NCBI GenBank assembly: GCA_950022655.1
Contig: OX465579.1
Coordinates: 180,424,303-180,488,302, forward strand
Reading direction: 5' to 3'
DNA from: Alentia gelatinosa
Taxonomy: Eukaryota; Annelida; Polychaeta; Phyllodocida; Polynoidae
DNA length: 64,000 bases
The notes beneath the pieces were generated by a model. That model had not been told where the DNA came from. It saw only the letters and a program-made list of their open reading frames with translations, and ran no database searches. Of this stretch, positions 50,945 to 61,549 are shown piece after piece. Made by a program: the position numbers and the translations under genes. Every line of letters begins with the position of its first letter. Within the stretch, counting starts at the first letter, position 1.

Positions 50945-51620
50945 AACTTTCAGCAGCACTAACTGATGACATCTTTAATTACCTAAACAAAAAACAACTC
51001 ACACTAGCAACCTTTATTGATTTAACCAAAGCCTTTGATACTGTCTCCCATGAAATATTAGTGAATAAAATAACTAGCTTAGGAATTACACAATAGACTT
51101 AGATTCTGGATCCAAAACGATCTCACCAATAGAACACAAAAAAACAAGAGCCAAGAATCGTTTGTCTGAAACAGGTATTATCACGCACGGCGTCCCACAA
51201 GGATCCACACTCAACCCATTGTTCTTCTTAATATTTGTGAACAATATGAATCTGAAACGCAAGTATTGCCGAGTAAAGTTATATGCTGATGACACATTTA
51301 TCTAGGAGGCGACAATATACATGACATCTATTCCAAGGTACAAATGCTATTTGGTTCCAGCCAGAGACTAAATGCAAAAAGTCCAAAAGACCCAAACATG
51401 TATTTAGCAGGGCATCAAATGGAAGCAGTGAACAAGAATGATTACCTCAGTCGAGCATCACGCAAGCTGTGTATGCATTCGTGCATTCGAAAATACATAT
51501 AAAAAACACAAGCGATCGATATTTATAAAACAAAGGGACTACCATATCTTGAGTATGGTGGCACACTCATTCCTGAAACAAACAGCGCTTTGTTAACTAA
51601 ACTCTAGAGATGCCAAAACA
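50945..51620 (+). pseudogene. LINE reverse transcriptase fragment, broken
   Basis: Frames on + give LTDDIFNYLNKKQLTLATFI, DLTKAFDTVSHEIL (motif A), GVPQGSTLNPLFFLIFVNN (motif B), KLYADDTFI (motif C, YADD) and a thumb ending IDIYKTKGLPYLEYGGTLI and LTKL.RCQNKG. Several frame changes and stops. It sits in the predicted intron of the - strand gene and its tail flows into the 72-bp array. Confidence 0.85.
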
Positions 51621-51621
51621 A

Positions 51622-52497
51622 AGGTTAACGAGTCTGTGACCACGCTAGGCATGCTGACTGGTCTACTACATAAAACATGCTTCGTGATAGACGAGGTTTA
51701 CGAGTCTGTGACAACGCTAGGCATGCTGACTAGTCTACTACATAAAACGTGCTCCACGATAGATGAGGTTTACGAGTCTGTGACAACGCTAGGCATGCTG
51801 ACTAGTCTACTACATAAAACGTGCTTGATGATAGATGAGGTTTACGAGTCTGTGACAACGCTAGGCATGCTGACTAGTCTACTACATAAAACGTGCTTGA
51901 TGATAGACAAGGTTTACGAGTCTGTGACAACGCTAGGCATGCTGACTAGTCTACTACATAAAACGTGCCTCATGATAGACGAGGTTTACGAGTCTGTGAC
52001 AACGCTAGGCATGCTGACTAGTCTACTACATAAAACGTGCTTCACGATAGATGAGGTTTACGAGTCTGTGACAACGCTAGGCATGCTGACTAGTCTACTA
52101 CATAAAACGTGCCTCATGATAGACGAGGTTTACGAGTCTGTGACCACGCTAGGCATGCTGACTAGTCTACTACATAAAAGGTTCCTCATAATAGACAAGG
52201 TTTACGAGTCTGTAACAACGCTAGGCATGCTGACTAGTCTACTACATAAAACATGCTGCATGATAGACGAGGTTTACGGGTCTGTGACAACGCTAGGCAT
52301 GCTGACTAGTCTACTACATAAAACGTGCTTCGTGATAGACGAGGTTTACGGGTCTGTGACCATGCTAGGCATGCTGACTAGTCTACTACATAAAACGTGC
52401 TTCACGATAGATGAGGTTTACGAGTCTGTGACAACGCTAGGCATGCTGACCAATCTACTACATAAAACGTGCCTCATGATAGACGAGGTTTACGAGA
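51622..52497. repeat. Minisatellite, 72-bp unit, 12 copies
   Basis: The unit contains GAGTCTGTGACAACGCTAGG, CATGCTGACTAGTCTACTAC and ATAAAACGTGC followed by TGATAGACGAGGTTTAC. As 72 is divisible by three it stays open on + (VYESVTTLGMLTSLLHKTCL repeats). In another frame the first unit continues the LINE thumb (RCQNKG.RVCD), so the array likely arose from LINE 3' sequence. Confidence 0.93.
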
Positions 52498-52597
52498 GAT
52501 GTCTCAGCATATCGTTGGCCGATTATGTCGTGACTGAAAAACAGGGCCCAGGATCCATCAGGATGTATCGTTATTGTCTGACCAAAGACCAAAGCCA

Positions 52598-53465
52598 GGG
52601 CCCTGTTTTTCAGTCAAGACATAATCGCTCTAAGATACTCTAAGATGTCCCTGAGAATGGAAGACAATTTGCAAGACACAAAATGGCCGCCGTACTATAG
52701 ACACGGTCCCTGCCTAAGACAGGTATAGAACTGTCTTAGATTCTATACTGCAAAGACTGCCCAGTAACAGCTTCAGGGTAGCTTATCACTGGGAGTGGGA
52801 AGCTTGTGGTGAAGTGGTTAGAGCACCTGCCTCAGGATGTGAGGTTCGGGGGTCGATACCTGTCCATGTCCAACTTTTTTTCATTTAATTTCAATTTGAA
52901 AGTTTCACATAACCAACTAACAGTTTTGTAGTTTGAAAAAGACACAACGTTTTGGCCTTTATGGTTTGGAGTCTAAAGTCTGCTATAATGTACTAACAAA
53001 CGTCTGCTCTGGTGTCCTGTGTCTATCAGAGACCATCAGAGCATGCCTCCACTAATTTATGCAGAGACCTTGACAGAAGAGTACACTGGCCACCAGAGCA
53101 GACGTTTGCTATGATGAAATCCAAACGCGAATAACGGTCAAACGGTGCGGCCGACCTTCTTCATATTTAGTACGATTATAGGTTATAAATATTCCTTACT
53201 CGTGTTAAGATTTCATTGCTTAATTCTTACGGGAAGTGAAGTTGCGCAATCAGTACGACATGTCCATAAATGTCTTAGGTCTAAGACACTTTGGAAGACA
53301 TTTTGAACCTTGTGACCCTAAAGATGTCTTATCATGTACCTGGCTACACCCTAAGTGTCTTGGAGCGCCGATCGTTGGCCGATTCCCTAAGATGTCTTAT
53401 CTATAGCACACTGACAGCTGTAAGATGTCTTACAAAGACGATATCGTGACTGAGAAACAGGGCCC
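52598..53465. mobile_element. MITE family 'GGGCCCTGTTTTTCAGTCA', copy 1, with nested SINE
   Basis: Begins GGGCCCTGTTTTTCAGTCAA and ends ATCGTGACTGAGAAACAGGG CCC, inverted terminal repeats of about 28 bp. The interior shares AAATGGCCGC.GT.CTATAGA, TACGATTATAGGTTATA and AGTGAAGTTGCGCA with the copy at 63362-63800. A solitary inverted end lies just outside (52521-52552, TATGTCGTGACTGAAAAACA). No transposase. Confidence 0.8.
52802..52880 (+). mobile_element. tRNA-derived SINE-like insertion
   Basis: GCTTGTGGTGAAGTGGTTAG followed by AGCAC has an A-box look (TGGTGAAGTGG), and GGGTCGATACC is close to a B box at proper spacing; a T-run follows (CAACTTTTTTT), suitable as a Pol III terminator. The acceptor and T stems pair poorly, so this is a SINE rather than a tRNA gene. 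It lies inside the MITE. Confidence 0.5.
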
Positions 53466-53760
53466 AGGACTTTGTAAGTTCTTAGGCATACATGGCATGT
53501 GGAACTCTCTTTGCTGGAGCAGCTGGAAGATAAGGTTGTTTCTTAGCCCTAAGCTTTACTCCAGGGTAAATAAAAACCTAAACACATAAATAAAAGCACT
53601 AACCTTTTTACTGAGGGCCAACAATAAGTATTTCCTGGGTAACAGCAGTTAGAGAAAAAGCCCTTTTATCTTGCTCTATAACATTATACATGACAGTTGC
53701 TGGTATAGATATCTAGTTTGTAACTCTTTTTTAATTGAATTAGTGTATAGCTAGAATTAC

Positions 53761-53781
53761 CCTTTGGGTCATTGCAGTCAT
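53761..53781 (-). CDS. Proposed first coding exon of the 49.5-kb gene
   Basis: On the - strand ATGACTGCAATGACCCAAAG plus G (MTAMTQR) is followed by GTAATT, a usable donor, and ends in phase 0. It therefore joins to the acceptor at 50774 and gives MTAMTQR-ILVFIGTTFF, an ideal short cytoplasmic tail before a signal anchor (435 residues in total). An acceptor ATTTCAG just upstream (53830-53824) would make this a 63-base exon with 5' UTR. Found by searching for a fitting exon, so it is a prediction only. Confidence 0.45.
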
Positions 53782-53829
53782 GATGGCTGTTGTAGGCTTT
53801 GTGAATGAAACTCAAAGCTGTATCTGAAA

Positions 53830-54470
53830 TGAATGAGAAACAATATGATTAGCCTTATCTTATCAAATCATCATTGGCCTTTTAGAATAGAACATATCGT
53901 CACCCCCAAAGTACAAAAATATGTATTTATTGTAATCTATCATACTGTAGTATAATTTCATAGAACAGGTGCCATAGTGAAAAGGAAACTCATGAGATGA
54001 AGTATACCTGGTTTGTAAAGCACTCCGCTTTGTGAATCGCTCTGTGGGGGGGGGGGGGGGGGGGGGGCACTACGCTTTAATTATTTAGGCATATATATCA
54101 ACACACATGGGAGAAATGGGTTGGAAGAACTCTTAACGAATTAATCAACGTTTTTTCTGCTTGGCAAAGATCGATAATTATACTCGATTCAATTTGACAA
54201 AACTAGCGGTAAGAATATTTTTGCAAACGATATTTTTGCACAGAAGCTCATCGCTAAGCCATACAAGTACATCGATAGAGGCGGCGTTAGTAAAAGCCAA
54301 GTTAGAAGTCCGCAACCAGCTGGGAGTTGCCGAATACTGTGTGACTGGGGAGGGCGGGGGGGGGGGGGGGTACCGTGTTGACAAGCCGCTCCCAAGCCCT
54401 CTGCACCCTGCAGGCACGACAACTACCACTCAGGCTGCAGACAGAGGGCGACCCACGACGACAACCTACA
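53830..54470. other. Intergenic; contains G homopolymers
   Basis: No coding signal on + worth calling. Poly-G runs at 54048-54068 (about 21 G) and near 54354-54371 interrupt the sequence; they could be real G-quadruplex-prone tracts or places of assembly error. On the - strand the region would be the promoter and 5' UTR of the 49.5-kb gene if the first exon proposal is right. Confidence 0.35.
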
Positions 54471-54471
54471 G

Positions 54472-54596
54472 CCTGGGGCCCGTTTCACTAGTCTGTAGGA
54501 CGTCCGTTATTGGGTCTAGTGACAGATAGCGAAGTGCCGCTATCTGTCACTACACACAATAACGGACGTCCTACAGACTAGTGAAACGGGTCCCAG
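54472..54596. mobile_element. Near-perfect 125-bp hairpin made of two MITE ends
   Basis: Left arm CCTGGGGCCCGTTTCACTAG with TCTGTAGGACGTCCGTTATT; right arm AATAACGGACGTCCTACAGA with CTAGTGAAACGGGTCCCAGG; loop of only a few bases after GATAGCG.AAGTGC.CGCTATC. Both arms are the terminal sequence of the 54612-55268 MITE family, so this is a head-to-head fusion of two ends with the middle deleted. Confidence 0.85.
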
Positions 54597-54611
54597 GTGT
54601 GTGTCCACCTG

Positions 54612-55268
54612 GGGCCCGTTTCAATAGAATGGATCAGTAAGCCACTTAGTGACAACAATAGTGACAGGAATAGTGACAGGAATAGTGACAAAATTTAAGT
54701 CTCATTTCATAAGGCATGTCATTGTAGGGGAGGTGTGTCTTGTCACTATTGTTGATGTGTCCCTAGTTTGGGACAACACATGTTGGGTACCCCACCTCTC
54801 ATACTCATGTCCTACTGGGGACAAGTGGTGTCAAGATGAAGGTCACCGCATAAATCAGGGACAGACATTGAATAATTCTACACTGAACACCAGAGCAACA
54901 TTTGCTATGACAAAGGTCAAATGTGAATATCTCTGGATTGCATGGACCGATCTCCTTCATATTTGGCATGTTTATAAGTTGTATGTGTCCCTAACTGGGG
55001 TTAAAGTTAGCTTAATTCCTACGAGAAGAGACGTTACACGTTTGTGACGATAGAAGCGAGAGGGTATACCCTCTCGCTATTATAGACACTATAGTGACCC
55101 TTTTAGTGACCGGAAATCGTCTTATGAAATGGGACAAGCCACTATTTGCGCCTGTCTTTTACCCTATGTCCCACAAACGGTTGTCCCTTAACTATTGCAA
55201 TGCGAAGTGCCGCTATTGTGTCACTAAACCCATTAACGGACGTCCTACAGGCTATTGAAACGGGTCCC
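54612..55268. mobile_element. MITE family 'GGGCCCGTTTCAATAG', copy A
   Basis: Begins GGGCCCGTTTCAATAGAATG and ends GGCTATTGAAACGGGTCCC. The interior is rich in TAGTGAC steps and has the palindrome GCGAGAGGGTATACCCTCTC. Copy B (59709-60350) matches along its whole length in reverse orientation. Non-coding; probably mobilised by an unseen transposase. Confidence 0.85.
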
Positions 55269-55270
55269 TG

Positions 55271-55370
55271 TGCCCGTTTCAATAGAATGGGTCACTAAGC
55301 CACCTAGTGACATGTTTACTGACCCTAATAGTGACTTGAATAGCAGAAAATCTTCGGTCTCGTTCCAGAA
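55271..55370. mobile_element. Truncated end of the same MITE family
   Basis: GCCCGTTTCAATAGAATGGG, TCACTAAGCCACCTAGTGAC and ATGTTTACTGACCC match the left end of copy A, starting three bases after copy A ends. It fades out by about 55370. Confidence 0.7.
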
Positions 55371-55680
55371 GGTCATAAATGGCGTCGATGGTACCTTTGT
55401 ACTTTCTATATCCAAATTGCTGGGGTTTTTTTTGGTTTTTTTTAATTTAGCAAACATACAGACAGTTCTTTCAAATGAAAGATCTTCCACTGCTGAGGTA
55501 GGTCCCAGCATTAGTTGTATATCTAGATAGATTATATCAATTATAATTAGTTATCAGTAAGCTCGTAAGCACCCATTATCACACAGTGACAGATGATTTA
55601 TGAGTTAATGAAATATAACAACCAGAGAGGTAACATCAACAACCAAATATACTTAGTTCATTCTGTCATAATCCACTGGT

Positions 55681-56064
55681 TTAGGTCCATCTTTCCCATA
55701 CACAGTACATACTCCTAATCTCTTTGTTAAAGCTACGCTCTGTTTCACTGTGTTGGGTCTCTTCATCTACACTGCGCCGCTCACTCAGATCCGGCAGATG
55801 AACATTCTTTGACCTCTTGCAGGATAAATTCAATAACTGTCGTCGCGCATCTAAGAAGTCTGTCTTAAGTAATGTGTGTAATTTAGTCACTCGTTGATAT
55901 CTATTATATATACCCTGTATTATCAGTAAAGCACGATTCTGTAATCTTTGTAATCCGTCCACATTTTCTATAGTACTACAGTCAATAACATAGGAGCAAT
56001 ATTCCATTAAAGGCCTAATAACAAGAGCTATTCTCACCAAACTGTGCAGGGACCAAATCGCCAT
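55681..56064 (-). pseudogene. LINE reverse transcriptase C-terminal fragment
   Basis: On the - strand an open frame reads SLVRIALVIRPLMEYCSYVI, then LQRLQNRALLIIQGIYNRYQ and FLDARRQLLNLSCKRSKN. The pattern RP.MEYCS...LQ.LQNRAL.II is the thumb/C-terminal region of non-LTR RTs. No catalytic motifs remain and there is no start context; a 5'-truncated LINE copy. Confidence 0.75.
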
Positions 56065-56067
56065 TGT

Positions 56068-56965
56068 GCAGACCTGGGACTTTTTCCAGGGGTATTTCTG
56101 TATCTTTTTTGTTGTTTATCTTATAGAACTCAACTCGAGGGGGATACCCATTTTTTGGGGGGAAAAACGATTTTTGGCCCCTCAGGGGGCTCCGAAGGGT
56201 CAAAAATGGCACAAAAATGGGTCTTGGCTTGTCAACTTTGGTGGTTTCTGCTGCATATCAGGTATGCAACTTTCACTAATTTTCCCTAGAAACCAATTGT
56301 ATTGGGCCCAATTTTAGCCCAAAACAGGGTATCTACCCTTATTTTTCACTTCTGGAGGTAAAAAAAAAACGATTGGGGCAGTTTGTGTCCGCCCCAGTAA
56401 CCATGACACATATTCACTTATAAAAAAATATTGAAAGCATTTATATTTTCATTTTTTTTACAAAAAATATCGTGGTATATGTGGGTCATAGAATAAAAAA
56501 GAAATTAGAGCCCTACCTGTAATAGCATGGCCAGGGTGGGGGTAGAGGCTGCCCGGAAGTGGGAGTCCTTCAGAGTAACCTGCCCGCCCGAGTAATCACA
56601 AGTAACCCCATCTGGCGGATCATGGGCAAACTACTTCAAGGGTATTGTCTCTATCTTTTTTGTTGTTTATCTTTTAGAACTCAATGAGATCTGTAGGGGG
56701 ACACCCATCTTCATAGGAGAAAAACCTTTTTTTGCCTCGCAGGGGGTTCCAAAGGGTGAAAAATGGCACAAAAATGGGTCTTGGCTTGTTAACTTTGGTG
56801 GTTTCTGCAGAATTTCTAGGAAATACCTAAAGGTATGCAACTGCCACTAATTTTCCCTAGAGACCGATTGTATTGGGCCTAATTTAGCCCTAAACTGGGT
56901 GTCTAGCCCTATTTTTCATTTCTGGAGCTCCAAAAAACTATTAGGGAAGTTTGTGTCACATTTTC
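56068..56965. repeat. Two diverged copies of a 570-bp tandem unit
   Basis: The first copy (about 56085-56400) and second (about 56640-56985) share ATCTTTTTTGTTGTTTATCT, AAAAATGGCACAAAAATGGG, TCTTGGCTTGT.AACTTTGG, TTTCCCTAGA.ACC.ATTGTA and CGCCC.AGTAACCATGA, in the same order, roughly 80 percent identical. No coding content recognised. Confidence 0.8.
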
Positions 56966-56989
56966 CCTTTCTTGTCCGCCCGAGTAACC

Positions 56990-57850
56990 ATGATACCCCT
57001 ATATCTAGCCTGCTATAGGCCATCCCACAGAATTTTGTAGTACTAAAGCTATATACCAGATGAAAGAAGAGGCTCTGGGCTATTATGTAGGAAAACTGAA
57101 TAGTATGGTACCAACTCCTGGTTGGATCTAAATTTTTGTGCATGAAAATTCATATCAAATTTCAAGTGATTTTCTTTGGGTTTCCCTTCATTATGTAAAA
57201 AACCTGCCTAATATATAGCCCAGACTACCTGAATCATTGGAGGTGTATGTTTTCCCAATAGAAACTGCCAAAAAACTGAATTGCAGTCACTATTGCTTTA
57301 AGAAAATGGCCCTAATCCAAGAAAACCTATTCTCGGTTACTCGGTCGGACACATTTGAGGGTCACTCACCTTTGGATGGTTGTCATGGCAACCGTTTTCA
57401 TATTTGGAAACTACCACTTCACATTTTTATAGTCGAACTCATATATTTTTACGATAAAAAAAGTTTTATGTTTACTCCAAACTTTTCCAAAAACACCCAT
57501 CCAGGGCCCATGCACAGTTTTGGTGAGAAGTAGCGTGTGTGAGTGGCTGTAGGTAAATGTCCTAAGTGTTTCAATGGGGGATGAGCTAACCTCAGCCTGC
57601 TGTATCTGGAATAGTCCTGGGATGTATCACAGTGGGATATCTACTGGATTGTGGATGGTTACCAGCAGTCACTGGAATCCTGGATTAAGTTGTCACAGCA
57701 GCTGGATGTAGGTAGGTTGTAAGTGGTAGAATACTCCTTGACTGTATCAGCCCTTCACAGAAAGATCTGGGGAGAGGCACTTGCAGTTTAACTCCTTTTA
57801 TTTGGTACACAGACACTCAGATAGAAGAAGCCTGAACTAGGGCTGCTACT
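56990..57850. other. No recognised feature
   Basis: Unique-looking sequence. A 98-codon + frame at 57237-57533 shows no family resemblance or start context that I can support. Confidence 0.35.
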
Positions 57851-57857
57851 TGCTTAT

Positions 57858-58296
57858 ATAAGAATTCTCAAGGTTGAATACATTATAACAAAGTTGAACA
57901 AGTTACAATGTCAAGGTTGATTCACTGTCAAAGTTGAACAAGTTACAATGTCAAGGTTGATTCACTGTCAAAGTTGAACAAGTTACAATGTCAAGGTTGA
58001 TTCACTGTCAAAGTTGAACAAGTTACAATGTCAAGGTTGATTCACTGTCAAAGTTGAACAAGTTACAATGTCAAGGTTGATTCACTGTCAAAGTTGAACA
58101 AGTTACAATGTCAAGGTTGATTCACTGTCAAAGTTGAACAAGTTACAATGTCAAGGTTGATTCACTGTCAAAGTTGAACAAGTTACAATGTCAAGGTTGA
58201 TTCACTGTCAAAGTTGAACAAGTTACAATGTCAAGGTTGATTCACTGTCAAAGTTGAACAAGTTACAATGTCAAGGTTGGTTCACTGTCAAGGTCC
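57858..58296. repeat. Minisatellite, 40-bp unit, about 11 near-identical copies
   Basis: AAAGTTGAACAAGTTACAAT plus GTCAAGGTTGATTCACTGTC repeats almost without variation; only the first and last units differ (GGTTGGTTCACTG at the end). The homogeneity suggests recent expansion or gene conversion. Confidence 0.96.
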
Positions 58297-58307
58297 CTGT
58301 CCCAAAT

Positions 58308-58690
58308 AGTGGAGCAGATATAGCTCAAATTTCAGCAGTATTGTGCATTTAATGAAACAACCATGACTTTTGGTACATGCTTAGGGGACACCCTAAGGAA
58401 AATTATTAGATGAAATGAGCATCAATAGACATAATGCTTGGTCTGTTCCTATTTCACACAGGTATACATTATCTAAGTCAAGTTCTAGGTGTGCTGGCCC
58501 GTGGATAATGAGATCCAGGGTTAAAGGCTGTCGTGCCACTGTGTTTCCCACCCGGCTCCTGGCACCTATCTGCAATGCCCACGCATCGAAAATTTTTCCT
58601 TAGGGGGTCCCCTAACCATGTACCAAAACTCGTGCTTGTTTCATTAAATGCACACTCATTAGCTATATCTGCCCCACTAAAATGCCATGT
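58308..58690. mobile_element. Foldback element with arms about 90 bp
   Basis: Left arm GTGGAGCAGATATAGCTCAA, GTGCATTTAATGAAACAA, TTTTGGTACATGCTTAGGGG; right arm CTTAGGGGGTCCCCTAACCA, TTGTTTCATTAAATGCACAC, AGCTATATCTGCCCCAC in reverse-complementary order. The middle (about 58410-58590) holds a second imperfect pairing around CCTAGGTGTGCTGGC / GGCACCTA. No protein; MITE-like. Confidence 0.7.
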
Positions 58691-58914
58691 CCATCCCTGT
58701 GGTACACTGTCCTTGCCCCTTTCAAGGTCAAGGACAGTGAGAGTGCATCCCCCAACACTGTGTTGGGAGATTGCTGTGTGTCACTGGGCCAAGGACACTG
58801 CTGGGTGCTCATGCATACTGATGAGTCTGTATGGTCACACCCAGTCACTGCCCATGGATTATTGATGAGGGTGGGGATGCCCAGCCTCTCTGTGCATTAA
58901 TGAGGTGAAGGACA

Positions 58915-59332
58915 CTCAACAGCTCACCTGCCCAGCTTCTCACTCATCTGCCCAGCTTCTCACTCAGTTGCCCAGCTTCTCACTCATCTGCCCAGCTTCT
59001 CACTCAGTTGCCCAGCTTCTCACTCATCTGCCCAGCTTCTCACTCATCTGCCCAGCTTCTCACTCATCTGCCCAGCTTCTCACTCATCTGCCCAGCTTCT
59101 CACTCAGTTGCCCAGCTTCTCACTCATCTGCCCAGCTTCTCACTCATCTGCCCAGCTTCTCACTCATCTGCCCAGCTTCTCACTCATCTGCCCAGCTGCC
59201 CGCTCATCTGCCCAGCTTCTCACTCAGTTGCCCAGCTTCTCACTCACCTGCCCAGCTGCCCACTCAGCTGTCCAGCTTCTCACTCACCTGCCCAGCTGCC
59301 ACTCACCTGCCCGGCTGCCCGCTCAGTTTCGT
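58915..59332. repeat. Minisatellite, 20-bp unit, about 21 copies
   Basis: CCCAGCTTCTCACTCATCTG with variants CAGTTG, CACCTG and CCAGCTGCCCGCTC towards the right end. All three + frames stay open across it (PASHSSAQLLTHLPSFSLIC repeats), which explains the overlapping ORFs; not coding. Confidence 0.95.
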
Positions 59333-59708
59333 GAAGATGGTTTCCAGGCGGTCACAGTACGTTTCCGGGAGGTATCAGTGAATCACCTGGCTGTGACCTG
59401 ACTCGCCAGACTCGCCGCCTCTCACAGTGGTAGACTGTAGTACGTCCCGTTGTCACTAGGTGCCAGGGCACTTCTGCTCGTGAAGGCGGCGCGGTGCGTG
59501 GACGGACGATCACCAGCGGCGGATGTTGTCCAAGTCACTGTAGCGACCCTGTGAGGCGGGCTCTGTCGGGCTACAACCTGTTATTCGATGATCGTTCTGC
59601 AGTAAGGTACAGACGAGCGTGGAGGTCAGACTCAAACCCGCGCCCTCCATAACCCACTTCTCAGGGGCCGTGACGGGTTTGAGGCCGGATCTGTGTCAAC
59701 AGGGACAA
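59333..59708. other. No recognised feature
   Basis: Moderately GC-rich sequence between the 20-bp array and MITE copy B. No gene, RNA or repeat supported. Confidence 0.35.
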
Positions 59709-60350
59709 GGGACCCGTGTCTGTAGGACGTCCGTTATTGGGTTTAGTGACACAAGAGCGGTACTTCGCGTTGCAATAGTTAAGGGACAACCGTTTGTGGG
59801 ACATTGGGTAGCAGACAGGCGCAAATAGTGGATTGTACCATTTCAGAAGTGGGTGTCCAGTCACTAAAAGGGTCACTGTGGTGCCTTAAATAGCAAGAGG
59901 GTATACCCTCTCGCTTTTGATGTCACAAACACATAACTTTACTTACCATAGGAATAAAGCTATGGAACTTTAACCCTAGTTAGGGACACATACAACTTAT
60001 AAACATGCCAAATATGAAGGATATCGGTCCATGCAATATAATGATATTTACATTTGAATTTTGTCATAGAAAAAGCTGCTCTGATAGCCAGTGTAGGATT
60101 TCTCAAGCCTGTCACTAATTTCTGCTGCGACTTTTACCTTGACACCACTTGTTCCCGAGAGTACTAACACCATCCATTGTAAGGCCCAGGCAGCAATGTC
60201 ACTATCTCACCAACAGTGAACTGACATACCACCCCAATAGTGACATGCCTTTTGAAACGAGAATTAAATTTTGTCACTATTCCTGTCACTATCTGAGTCA
60301 CTAAACATGTCACTAAGTGGTTTAGTGACCCATTCTATTGAAACGGGCCC
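59709..60350. mobile_element. MITE family 'GGGCCCGTTTCAATAG', copy B (inverted relative to copy A)
   Basis: Begins GGGACCCGTGTCTGTAGGAC and ends CCATTCTATTGAAACGGGCC C. Shares with the reverse complement of copy A the strings AGTTAAGGGACAACCGTTTG, AGAGGGTATACCCTCTCGCT, TATAAACATGCCAAATATGA and TTTTGTCACTATTCCTGTCA. 642 bp. Confidence 0.85.
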
Positions 60351-60865
60351 CTATTTTATAAATGGTCTCCGTAACGCACCGCAGGGGGACGGACGGGCGT
60401 CAGCGGACCTGTGAGGAGGATGTAACCATTTGTGTGTCGTTTTGGAATTTTCATCATTAAAGTTTATTGAAAGAATTCACTCTAAGACCTCATCCTTGTT
60501 ACAAAGACACGTAGGATTTCTTGTTAGTGAAATCCATATGTATACACTGATTAATTAATTATCATTTGTTGAACAATTCTTATGATCCCTAAAGTAATAT
60601 CTCAATGATGGCTGGAAGTAAATAGATTCTGGTAGCCAGCAAAACACACTGCGCACAATTGCCTCTACCTCCCCACGACTATCTATTATGAATTAAAGAC
60701 GAATTATTATGATTTATTCATGTTAACTTACTTTAATGAATACTATAATGTTAACATTAGGGTCTTATATTCCCCAGAGGGAAACACTGTACGGTTGTTA
60801 TATCTACCGCTAGGTGGCACCGCCGGTGTTACTGCGCCTCCACTACAGCAGCTAGCACGCCAATC
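60351..60865. other. No recognised feature
   Basis: AT-rich spacer between two MITEs. No ORF, RNA gene or array seen. Confidence 0.35.
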
Positions 60866-61206
60866 GGGAGCCAAAGTGAACCCGCTGCAACCACAGATAG
60901 CCGGTCATAAAAATACCATTTCCGGGTATAGGCGCTCAGTACTTTGACTATGTAGGTTCGAGATTATATGTCTCATTTCCCAATCTTTTATATCCATATT
61001 TTTGATAAACTTAACAACTGTCATCATAGCTTCAAGACAGAGTTATTCAGAGACGATAGTAATAAAGTACACTCCAAAAGTAACAAAAACAAAAGTCTAG
61101 CCTCAAACCCCCATAGGTTTAGCACTGAGCCTCGTTCTTACTGGTCACCGGAAATGGGGTTTTGTAAACGGGTATCTGTGGTTTCAGTGGGTTCACTTTG
61201 GCTCCC
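60866..61206. mobile_element. MITE, GGGAGCCAAAGTGAACCC ends, copy 2
   Basis: Begins GGGAGCCAAAGTGAACCCGC and ends AGTGGGTTCACTTTGGCTCC C. Aligns over its whole length with the reverse complement of 31287-31635 at about 85-90 percent identity. 341 bp, non-coding. It retains the better-preserved termini of the two. Confidence 0.88.
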
Positions 61207-61549
61207 TATCGTCAGGTCCCTGTTTCACTAGTCCAGAGATAGTGACATACTGGCGCCATAAACAAGGGACGGCAACAGCGGCAGTAATAGTGCAACCAGT
61301 ATTCTCCTGTTGCAGAAGCCATGTCACTGTTGCTCACCTTGTTGGTGTCACTGTTCAGTCAGAGACGGTTAAAGTGTCGCAGTGGTGTCCCCAGTATGTC
61401 ACACTGTATGCTGCGCCACTCTGCTTCCAGATCAATCGAGCGCTGCAGTGTGATATGGACAGTGGTACTCCCAAGACAGCCAGATAATGGTTAGCTCGAT
61501 GTTTCAAATTAAAACGTGTATATCAGCGGATCGAAGAGGCCGATATACT

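Noticed and set aside
51636..52643. 335-codon + ORF (VYESVTTLGMLTSLLHKTCL repeats)
   Set aside because: Twelve copies of a 72-bp unit, divisible by three, so open by arithmetic. The LINE frame at its left edge is a different frame.
8228..52880. Two functional tRNA genes (8228-8306 minus, 52802-52880 plus)
   Set aside because: A and B boxes are present but anticodon and acceptor stems do not pair properly; called SINE-like instead.
55271..55530. ORFs on both strands at 55245-55530
   Set aside because: They overlap a truncated MITE end and show no protein resemblance.
58905..59401. Three overlapping + ORFs of 97-158 codons
   Set aside because: A 20-bp repeat with no stop in any + frame explains all three.
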